Shown here in pieces: positions 55,958 through 64,000 of a stretch of 64,000 nt of DNA. Below the pieces are notes generated by a model. That model was not told the origin of the DNA. It saw only the letters and a program-made list of their open reading frames with translations, and ran no database searches. Both the position numbers and the translations under genes were made by a program. The DNA comes from Notospermus geniculatus (lineage: Eukaryota > Nemertea > Pilidiophora > Heteronemertea > Lineidae), in NCBI GenBank assembly GCA_002633025.1, contig NMRB01000724.1, positions 200,568-264,567 of the forward strand, given 5' to 3'. Every line of letters starts with the position of its first letter. Positions within the stretch are counted from its first letter, which is position 1.

Positions 55958-56090
55958 GGGAAGATTATCTTGAACTCAGGTTGAGCCACAACTTTTCCAT
56001 TGTCACATCATACCCTGGCAAACCTGAACAATTGAAAAGTTGTGGCTCAACCTGAGTTCAAGATAATCTTCGTTTGGTGCCTACGGCGCC
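55942..56090. mobile_element. MITE (GGGCCGTAT family), copy 2
   Basis: About 149 bp, closely similar to the element at 8004-8149: both arms carry the words cttgaactcaggttgagcca and its complement. The ends are decayed (ggaccgtatgcacc and ggtgcctacggcgcc) and no clean TTAA remains. It lies beside the Ty3/gypsy integrase remnant at 54968-55957, whose open frame it overlaps slightly, so it is likely to have inserted into that element. Confidence 0.7.
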
Positions 56091-56753
56091 AAATGTGATA
56101 GTACAAGATGCATATTGAACAGAGGGGTGACTAACAGAATAGCCAGTGAATACAGGTAAAGGCGGCAAAAGATGCCAAGGGTTTGTGCGAGCATTGTCGG
56201 AGGTGGGAGCGATGTCACAACCCATGGTAGCCAAGATGGCAATTTCCAGCTTCATAGTTTTCTCCATTTTCTCAAGGATCACAACTCGGATCCCTCAATT
56301 GACGAAAATGAACAACCCCTTTCTGGTTGATCATTCTTGGAGTTGTCAAGTTTAATTTTGTTGGAAACAGAATTCAAAATGGCCGCCATCTTGGGTGGGC
56401 ATGGAGCTGGCCATCGAAAGGAGCTTTACTTCATTAGACAAACCCTCCTAAGAATTTCAGGTTGGTTGTGGAAAGTGTACAAGTTAATTGACAGAAATGA
56501 AATGTTAACAGACACCAATAAAGATGCAGAGTCCTTGACATACAAAAATAGTTGGCTAAAGTGACAGTTAATGTCGATGCTTCTTTCCATTATTTTCAGT
56601 TGTAATGTATGACACATTGTACCAAATTGCCTAGTTGTGCAGGCCAATGTACACACTAGCAGGCAACTAAGCTTAGCAAGGTTTTATGAATATGGGCCCT
56701 GGAAGAATAATATATTTTGTTAGTAAAACTGAAAATAAGACCTGAAAACACAG
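56091..56753. other. No reverse transcriptase found where expected
   Basis: Between the protease and integrase remnants one expects about 2 kb of RT and RNase H. Only about 660 bases remain, with intron-like words such as aaaatggccgccatc and no RT motif. The pol centre was deleted or replaced. Confidence 0.55.
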
Positions 56754-57579
56754 TTATGCATTATGAATGAGAATTATGGCTTGACAAATAGAACAAAAAA
56801 TATGATAATACTGCAGGTAGCTTTCTAAGAAAGCCCGCAAAAATCTAAAGCGATGAAATGGTAGGTTTAACAGCAGCTTCAGGTCTAGAGTGCTTTCAAC
56901 AGACATCTGAGAATGGAAAGAGATCTGTGCGTCCTTGAAAGCCTGCAGAGTCCAGAGAGATCTCAGGATGCTCACGCATCAACTGTCCTGGTACAACCTT
57001 GTCTTCATGTATTGCAGACTTGCCCTCATCTGCACCAGCAAGTATTCCAAGCAACTGGTAAAGCTTCTCCGACCTGTTGTGACAGAATATTGCAGCTGCC
57101 AGGGCCAGCAATGACATACATCTTGAGCTGATGACGCTGGTCATCGAGAAAGGAGGTTGTTGAAAACATCCCACAGCACTTCAGGGTGCATCCAACACTT
57201 TTGAGCTTTAAGTCAGCCTGCTTCATGACTGGACGAGGTTTCAGTGAGTAATACATTTTCTCAGACATCACCGAAACGTCCGCACCAGTGTCAATTTTGA
57301 AAAGAAACTTTCTGGTTCTGGATTTTCAGTTGGACGTTCCACCATTTGGAACCATCCTTGGCAGCTGAACCACTTTTGACACGTAGCGCCCCTAGCAGGA
57401 CAACTTTGTGTGGGACCATGAGTACCTGTACCTAGCTCCCTTGGGACAATCTTGCTTACGAACGCCCCCACTCGGTTTGCATTCACGGCTTGGTCGCCAG
57501 GCCAGTTTAGCTTGTCAACTTGGCATGCCTGGCTATTTACCATTTCGCTTTCCCATGAAAGTTGAACGGCTTGATCCAA
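56754..57579 (-). pseudogene. Ty3/gypsy gag end and aspartyl protease
   Basis: The first frame (57579-57268) contains the end of gag with a decayed zinc knuckle (HGPTQSCPARGATCQK). The protease frame, offset by one base, begins after a TGA and has the active site KIDTGADVSVM (Asp-Thr-Gly at 57292-57284), a beta-hairpin region (LKCCGMFSTT) and MYVIAGPGSCNILS, as in retropepsin-type proteases of Ty3/gypsy elements. Two further frame changes lead to REHPEIS..., the linker before RT, and then to unrecognisable sequence. The gag-to-pol offset may be a natural frameshift site or decay. It is followed on the same strand by the integrase remnant (55957-54968). Confidence 0.8.
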
Positions 57580-57771
57580 CGTGAGATCGGCTTTGAGTTG
57601 TAAGTCACGTGACAGTTCTAAATCTAATGAAATGTATGTTTGAAGTGACCTACTTTCATGACCTAGTGACCTACTTAAAGACCAGTGGAGCCAAGGTAGT
57701 CATTTTTGGTATCAAAGTAAAGCTAATGAAGTGTAGGTTCGAACTGACCTACTTCCATTGACCTACCCCCA

Positions 57772-58200
57772 TCATGCATGAGTTGAACAGTTTCTTCCAT
57801 ACATCATAAACATGTCAGCTAAGCGTCCAGGCCCATGGGCCTCTTGTTTTCGTCTCCTCTTCTGGGCTGATTTGTTAGCACGGCAACACTGTTTGCAGCC
57901 CTCCAGTATTCCTGCTGTGATTTCTTTCCTGATCTTGTCGAAAAACCTTCTTTTTCTTCTGATTATTTCCCAGCTCTGCTTACCCTTTATTTTTCGCAGT
58001 ATATTTCTTCTGGCGAAATGCACCAGTTTCTCGCTCACGGGCAATTTGCTGTTCTGTTCGATTAAGTCTCCTGATTCTATGTGTCTCTCTTTCCTTTGCT
58101 TGCAGCCCAGGTTGCAGGATCTTCTTTAAGCTTCGCTCTATATCGCTTCATGGCAGCGGCAGCGTAGGTGTTCTCTTTCGCTCCATCCTCAGCAATGTGA
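57772..58200 (-). pseudogene. Basic ORF with a KRYRAKLKEDPATW motif
   Basis: From Met 58151 the frame reads MKRYRAKLKEDPATWAASKG and stops. Other frames continue with RLNRTEQQIARERETG and a Lys/Arg-rich stretch to 57772. From memory, the KLKxDPxxxxxxKxK pattern occurs at the start of many uncharacterised, transposon-associated proteins of fish and invertebrates. It lies upstream of the gag end, but it is not typical of gag. Two frame breaks. Function unknown. Confidence 0.35.
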
Positions 58201-58713
58201 AGGTATCAAACTATTCCTCTGATATCTCCCATGCATTTCCAAGGTTGGATAACGCAGCTCGGAATTTACTGTTTGATCGCATTTTGTCCATTGGTCCTGT
58301 TTTGCATCGCCCAACAAAGGAACGTACAGTGTCACATCCAGAATATCCAAAATGAAATGTTCCATGGAGTATGTGCTCATTTTAGGTCCACCAAAATGCC
58401 AAAAATTTACATGCATGATCAAGGTATGGCGGCCGGATTCTATACCCAAAGTTATTTCCAAGTTTCAGCAGTTCAGTGGTGTTTGCTGTGGTCACACCAA
58501 ACCAAAGACGCAAAAATTGTTGGCTGCCAAGAAAATAACTTCAATGTATTAGCATTCAAAGGCCACATCGAAGATGTGCGTCAAAGAAAATGCTGTGTGG
58601 CAGCCGCTATCGAGAACTCCAGTAGTTTTTGGGCGTCGCTGTAGTTAACTCCAGTTACTTATTGGCCACAGCTGCCGCGACGGTCGACGCACGTTTCTGG
58701 TGTGACTGGGCCT

Positions 58714-59214
58714 TTACTTCTCGAGAGCACACTGACCAAGGCACATTTCAGAAAGTAGTACAACAATAAAACCAATATATAAACCCCTAATAACTAAAAA
58801 CGTCTGGGTGCATTGGATCACCACATTTTTACGCCCCACCATCAGTGCGTGAGAGTCACCATTTAAAGGAGGACCGTGCTTTAATGGCGAATCGACACAC
58901 CGATGTAGCAGCGCCAAAGCCTGGTGATGAAACGCACTGATCATAGTAGTACTGTTGGTGGTAATATGTGTTCCCCTTGATATTTTGTTCTTGAGTAAGA
59001 CAATTTTCCCTTTGGTAAGATACTTTAGTGAGTTTCGTCGTAGATGTTGAGACGTGCTGGTGATTTTTGATCCGCTAGAGCGATGTGCCACATCAACTTT
59101 TTGATTGGATGCATTAAAGAACTGCTTCGTTTCTGAGAGCCCAACAACCTTTGCTCGAAATGGTTTTGGAACAGTTCCATGTGTCTGCAGAAGTTTGTGC
59201 ATCTTGTCTGAAGT
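58714..59214 (-). CDS. Unrecognised exon-like ORF
   Basis: Opens at 59214 after an acceptor-like tract (atattttacttcag), with the first Met at 59202, and runs 162 codons. The N-terminal part is basic (KYLTKGKIVLLKNK), and the C-terminal part has a hydrophobic stretch (GLYIGFIVVLL). No family is recognised. It may be chance. Confidence 0.2.
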   Translation of the reverse strand, partial: TSDKMHKLLQTHGTVPKPFRAKVVGLSETKQFFNASNQKVDVAHRSSGSKITSTSQHLRRNSLKYLTKGKIVLLKNKISRGTHITTNSTTMISAFHHQALALLHRCVDSPLKHGPPLNGDSHALMVGRKNVVIQCTQTFLVIRGLYIGFIVVLLSEMCLGQCALEK

Positions 59215-59700
59215 AAAATATTATCAAATATGAACACCCTTCATTGATCATCCTATGGCCTCTCATACATTCATATTTACTCTCTTACTTCAGCCAACTA
59301 GTTTATTAAATGTTTTGTCTGAAATCCAACACATGAAATAACAAAAAAAAACATGATAAATGGACGACAGGTGCTAATTAGAAATAGTTAAATAGAAACC
59401 AACAAAGCACCTGTCTAGTTGCAAGGGTACAATGATAGTCAATAATAGAACACTCTGTGCACTCAATGAAATCAGCCTTGTCTGCATAGGGCCACGCTCT
59501 CAAAATTATTGCCGGGCCACAGGTGCTGCTCCCAGGATACTTGCACTCTGGTGTATGATCAAACATCAAAGTTGGGCTATGATTCAGCCTCAGCCCATAA
59601 CTGGTACCTCCTCCAATGCAGATGCAAATCGCAGAACGTCCACACGTTTAGTTCTTGTCAAACCTGAAAAATAGTCAGTACTATACTAGCTGATGCTATA
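59215..59700. other. No gene seen; duplicated Helitron tail word
   Basis: Short frames only. At 59684-59697 the word tatactagctgat precedes an identical word at 59703-59715, so the last bases of the Helitron 3' end occur twice. Confidence 0.5.
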
Positions 59701-59707
59701 TACTATA

Positions 59708-60484
59708 CTAGCTGATACCCGTGCTTGGCACGGGCGCAGACATTGCTGTTATGGCATGTAGGTAGCGTTAGTGTGGTTAGCGTTAGTGTTAAAAGGATTT
59801 CCTTGTACACAACATTTGGTGTGCTGTATTGTCCTTGATTGGCTGTTGGTTCAATTTTGACATAAATGTTGTTGGAAGTTCTTGCTCGTGAGAAGGCCAC
59901 GTACAACTGTCCATGTGAAAAAACTGGAGATGGAATGTAGATGCCTAGTGTGTGAAATGTTTGTCCCTGTGACTTGTTGATGGTCATAGAATAGGCCACT
60001 CGCACTGGAAATTGTACTCTTCGCAAGGTGAATGGTAAGTTGGCATCTAAGGGGGCTAACTTTATCCGTGGTATGAGGACTCTTTTACCCTGATGGATGT
60101 CGTTTCCTGTCACTATTTCTGCATCGAGCACATTATTGTGGAGGCAGTGAATGAATAGTCTGGTTCCATTGTAGAGTCCTTGCTGTATGTCAAGATTTCG
60201 CAGCAACGTGATGATGGCGCCTTCTTTTAACATTATTAGGCGATGAGGGGGCATCCCTGTGGGAGTAATGGAATTGAGGAATTCTCGAGGATAATATTGT
60301 CTGCTTCTTCTTCAACATCACAGATTGCTTTATCTTCACTGAGATAGATCCGCTCCTGGCCTGGTAGTTTCTTTATCACCATATCGTTGAGTTGCAAGGT
60401 AGGTGTCGTTGGTGGGTGTAGAAGGTAGTTGTAATAACCTGGACGCTGGAGTCTGGACTGGACCCTGGACGCTGGATTTTGCAT
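59708..60484 (-). pseudogene. Helitron helicase C-terminal part with 3' terminus
   Basis: The minus strand encodes LQLNDMVIKKLPGQERIYLS, then a one-base frameshift near 60270, then GMPPHRLIMLKEGAIITLLR, LYNGTRLFIHCLH, VRVAYSMTINKSQGQTF and VFSHGQLYVAFSRA. These are the late motifs of the PIF1-like helicase of Helitron Rep/helicase proteins, which unwind DNA during rolling-circle transposition. The protein ends at 59703. At once, the minus strand shows a hairpin (arms 59718-59724 and 59728-59734) and the terminal CTAG (59711-59708) followed by host T, the canonical Helitron 3' end. The Rep nuclease and the first helicase motifs are absent. Because of the truncation and frameshift it is inactive, but the 3' end is intact. 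Confidence 0.9.
59717..59735 (-). other. Helitron 3' terminal hairpin
   Basis: Stem cccgtgc / gcacggg with a 3-base loop, 6 bases before CTAG. In Helitrons this hairpin acts as the termination signal of rolling-circle transfer. Confidence 0.85.
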
Positions 60485-60771
60485 CCATTGGATTGAACCG
60501 CCTGGATTTCTTTCTAAAATATTTTTTGGTTCCAGTAATCATGGACAGATGGCACTGACAGGCACGGCGTTGCTGTTTTCTGTTAGTGATACACCTGTAG
60601 GAATACACCATAAGGAATGTGGAGTCTCCCTGGCCCAGGTGGCTTTGATTCTTTTTGAAGCGCGCCTCTAATGACCATGTCCATGAACCTGTAAACTTGT
60701 AAACATGTGATGGCAGTATCAAGTGATGCTGGGTGATCTCAGTGTGTAAGATGTGAAGAATGTGGCTCATA

Positions 60772-61694
60772 CACTGTAAATCCAGGTGACGCGTTTAGCG
60801 TTTAGTTTTGTGTTTAACAAAACACAACTTAACACATTACATGAATATAACTGAACATATCATCAGGAGAGGCGTTCTATCCGCCTAGAAACATAAGTCT
60901 TGTTGCCTATAAAATGCCGAAATATATCATTTGTTGTACTGTAAATCTAAAGTCTAAACACGAAACTAAACGGGAATATGCAACACTTTTTAAACATCTA
61001 AACGCGATTAGTTTTCCATTAGAAATGAACAGATGACCTAAACACTGCATTTAGAAAACAGTAAATCTAAATGTCTTGTAAATGTCTTGTTTAAGTTATA
61101 AACATCTCGTTGAGTTTCCCCTAAACACGAAACATGAAGGAATCCTGAACATCGTGTTTAGGGCTGGTTCACGGCTCGGGTGGAATTGGTCAAATTTGTC
61201 GTTTCGCTATATCTCCCGCCGGCGAATTTTTTTCCCCCAGGATATAAAAGATATAAATCAGATGCATAAAGGTGGAATAAACTTATTCCAGGTCTAACTT
61301 CACGCTTTAACGTTCAGGAGGAAATAATACAGTAGACAGGTTTTCCGAATTACCCAAAGAAAAATTCCAGGCCAGGGCGTGTAGCCCCAGTGGCGTAGTG
61401 GTTAGAGCGTTGGTCCAGATTATGCATGTTGGTTGGCCCTGGATCGAATCTGCCTGCCGGTATTATTCACTCTTTACTGCGTGCCTTTTTATACTTTTTT
61501 CCTTCATCTTCCAACGCTTTTTTTGTCACTTTTTCAGTCTAAATCAGTCGGTTTAATAATTTTTTGCCGTCATGGAAACACATAAATCTATTTCGTTGGA
61601 ATATGGAGAACTAAACGCGTTTAGATGTTTAAAATCTGTTGCATATTCCCGTTTAGTTTCGTGTTCAGACTTTAAACACTTTAGATTTACAGTG
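60772..61694. mobile_element. CACTG-ended inverted-repeat element
   Basis: The ends CACTGTAAATC and GATTTACAGTG are flanked by TA on both sides (60770-60771 and 61695-61696). A second pair of long arms lies at 60939-61014 and 61610-61693 (words acacgaaactaaacgggaat and its complement), about 80% or more identical by eye. CACTR termini with a 2-3 bp target site suggest the EnSpm/CACTA group. The interior contains a tRNA-like SINE head (61384-61465) and no transposase. Confidence 0.65.
61384..61465 (+). mobile_element. tRNA-like SINE head
   Basis: A box TGGCGTAGTGGTTAGAGCG at 61391-61409 and a B-box-like word GGATCGAATCT at 61441-61451, ending in gcctgccgg. The T-arm is imperfect and the expected SINE body is not recognised. 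It lies inside the CACTG element. It is not a working tRNA gene. Confidence 0.6.
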
Positions 61695-61696
61695 TA

Positions 61697-63858
61697 GGCC
61701 TATTATAGTTTACTGTAGACTACGAGTACCGGCCTTGGGTATGTTGCTGGTCTTGTGGTATTTGGTACTTGGTACTCGTTACTTGGTATTTAAAAGATGA
61801 CTGAAGAAATTCAGAAGAAACGTGCCATTTCCTTTTCCACTGTACCGGTATGCCTATTTACAGAGGGTGTTGTAGCCAAACCTCGACGATGTATAATGTG
61901 GGTGATTTCTGAATTACGGGTTGGTTCTTAACCTGGCACAAATTTAATGATTGAAGAATCATGAGATGGTGCTTTTGCAATTGCACCCTCACTGTCGCAG
62001 AGTTCCCTTGCCTTCTTGGCAATGCCGTCAATCACCGGTTGAGCCAAATTAACGTCTCTAAGCTTTTCACTAAAACCATAACAGTGGCTGTGGCTGAAGG
62101 TTGCATATTTGGGTTTTTGGCGTGTGCATGAAGTTCGGACATGGACAGCTTTGCAGCACTCTTCAACCATGCATCTCGATTTTTTGCAGGCATGTCAATT
62201 AAACTCTCTCGGAGAAGAATGCAGTGTTGTCGCTAAGGAATCTGACAGACGGGTCTTGAAGTATTACAGCCGGGCGGCACGCGTAGCGCCCCGCCGCGAG
62301 TGCTGTCCAGCGGCGGGGGCAGCGCGAGGGGGTGCCCCCCTCGCACTTAGAAAAATGTTTAATTCACATGACCCTAGATGCGATTTCCTGGCATTTCAGA
62401 GCCCCTAAAACTAGTTCCGTACGCCTCCCAATGCGGCCGAAAACTGCTATAAAACTTTGTGCCAACACCAGAGAGATGAGAGCGACGTCGGAAGAAAATA
62501 ACGGCCCGCTCAGGGAGCGCGCAGTGCGACCGGGGGGGGGGCATGAGAGGGTGTCCCCCGCAATTTTTGAAAATTAGAGAATAAAAGACGCAATTTCCCG
62601 GCATCTGCGATCAAAAATCGAACTGAGCGGCGGCCATTACACATGTTACAAGGAAGTCACTTGGCCCGAATACTGACGGAAATTGCCCATCGATTGGCCG
62701 ATTGTGTGACGTCAGAGGCTGTGCCAAATAATGGTCACAGTTGTGCTACTCTTCCATTCATCACTGTTCATGACTGGAGTTGATTGACTTCTCAGAAAGA
62801 AGGGCGCGAAGAGACGTGACATGTGGATCGCACATAAATTATAGATTTTCGTGGCCGGCGTTGCTGTCGGAGGGAGAGCGCACGTGTTCCCGCGTTCATG
62901 GCGATATCCAATCTGGTCCCGCGAGATTTCATTCGAGACTTGGATTTTATGAATGAAATCTCTGGAACATTTGGCTGACATCTTGGATGCACCATCCTTG
63001 TAAACACGTACAATTAGATATCTTTAATGTAATGATGAGGTCCGATAATTAAGGGTAAATTGCTTTGGGAGTTACATATTGGGAATATAAGCTGTATTAA
63101 AACACAAGAGGCCAAAACAAAAGTTTGAGAACTACGTTTTCTGGGCGTAGTTGCTCACCGTGTTGTGCGGCAAAACCTTGGAGACGGTGTAAACAACCTA
63201 ATCCATCGACCATGACGCCGGCATGACCAACAAAACCGGTGCCGAGGAAAGTCAAAGGAATAGATTTAATGGCGATTTGCTTACGTTTTGCAACACTTTC
63301 TGATGCTGATCGCTTCCTTGTCGTGCTCATGATATGCATGATGCTCGGTTGTCATGTTGCCAAGGACGTGAAGTAGTTCGAATGATTCGTAATAATACAC
63401 GGGGCATTGCAAAAATGCGGAGTTCCCGAGCACTGGCACAGCGCAAGGCATTGTTGCGTCAATGACGTCATCAACATGTCAGCCAAATATATCAGAGTCC
63501 GAACGACGTCATAACGTCAGGCTCGGGTCTGTTTCAGAGTGGGCGATATCGTCAGTGAGTGGGCGATTCAGAGAATGACTTTGGGGCTGGTGATAGGATG
63601 AGAAAGGGGCACTAATGGGACACCCCTGGGGAAATTATTGTGGGTATGTAGCATTCATTCATGCACGGGGCTGGTAATTTTCGTGGTCCATTTTTGGGTG
63701 CTGGGGAATGGGCAGGCAAAATGAGGAGAATCTTGGTACAATGGATGGTTTGAATAATCTAACATGGGTACTAGATCTTCTGTGATAATTACATACACTG
63801 AATGGGTTCAAAAGACGTCGTGAAGGGTTAGGCGACCGCGTTTTTGCCTAATACTAGA
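61697..63858. other. No gene; GC-rich patch
   Basis: About 2.2 kb without a recognised gene. At 62270-62570 a strongly GC-rich patch holds gggggtgcccccc and a run of ten G (62531-62540), unlike its surroundings. Frames over it are low complexity. The rest carries short minus-strand frames with no known family. Confidence 0.45.
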
Positions 63859-63982
63859 GAGTTTTCGCAAAGCCCCCGAAACGCCAACGAGAACGTCTGT
63901 CCTTTTGTTCGGTGCCTTCCCGGCGGCATCGAACAATGGGGTTGGCGTTCGCGTTGGTGCTTCGGGGGCTTTGCGAAAACTC
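63859..63982. mobile_element. Foldback MITE at the window end
   Basis: Perfect 22-bp inverted ends starting GAGTTTTCGCAAAGCC and an inner pair cgccaacg / cgttggtg. Length 124 bp. Non-coding. Confidence 0.75.
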
Positions 63983-64000
63983 CCCATTCAGTCCCCACGT

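Noticed and set aside
55958-56754. A complete Ty3/gypsy pol gene
   Set aside because: No reverse transcriptase or RNase H motif lies between the protease and integrase remnants, and I found no LTR pair.

Overview
The window is nuclear DNA from an invertebrate animal, most likely a marine one (lancelet, echinoderm, hemichordate or lophotrochozoan). I cannot name the species. The evidence is an AT-leaning, intron-rich sequence, Ty3/gypsy, Helitron, Harbinger-type and tRNA-SINE remains, very dense foldback and MITE-type DNA elements, the palindrome AGCTCACCGGGGTGAGCT, and over-represented TACCGGTA and AGGCCTA words. There is no operon structure, no rRNA gene, no free-standing tRNA gene and no CRISPR array. 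I found no complete, intact host gene. Nearly every coding stretch belongs to a transposable element or to a gene family built from transposon domains, and most carry a stop or a frameshift.

Region 1 (1-8.0 kb) holds two copies of a block of about 3 kb (1-2941 and 4868-7991). It is either a tandem duplication or two haplotypes joined by the assembler beside a 646-base gap. Region 2 (8-17 kb) is gene-poor and full of short inverted-repeat elements, several flanked by TTAA, plus one tRNA-derived SINE. Region 3 (17.7-19 kb, plus strand) carries a broken HARBI1/IS5-like transposase gene. Region 4 (20-37.2 kb) is the most unusual. Five elements have arms made of inverted tandem-repeat arrays, each bounded by 8-11 bp direct repeats. 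Among them lie a TTAA element, a 142-bp repeat array, a three-copy Harbinger-like MITE family, a three-layer nest of inverted repeats, and an element rich in ACGTC.

Region 5 (38.6-48.5 kb, minus strand) contains exon-like pieces with good splice signals and short introns. They encode a conserved transposon-associated domain, a chromodomain end, a gag-like segment, a BEN-like domain, an SGNH hydrolase fused to a SAMD3-like segment, an integrase catalytic core split by a TTAA element, and a second SGNH hydrolase. Region 6 (51-58.2 kb, minus strand) holds a Ty3/gypsy remnant: gag zinc knuckle and protease at 57.6-56.8 kb, and integrase at 56-55 kb with RT/RNase H missing. Directly after the integrase stop come a splice acceptor, a Kozak ATG and a zinc-finger ORF. 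Region 7 (59.7-61.7 kb) has a Helitron helicase remnant with a recognisable 3' end and a CACTG-ended inverted-repeat element. The last 2 kb are non-coding apart from a terminal foldback.

Together this looks like a heterochromatin-like or transposon-sink region. The elements repeatedly insert into each other, so relative ages can be read from the nesting.
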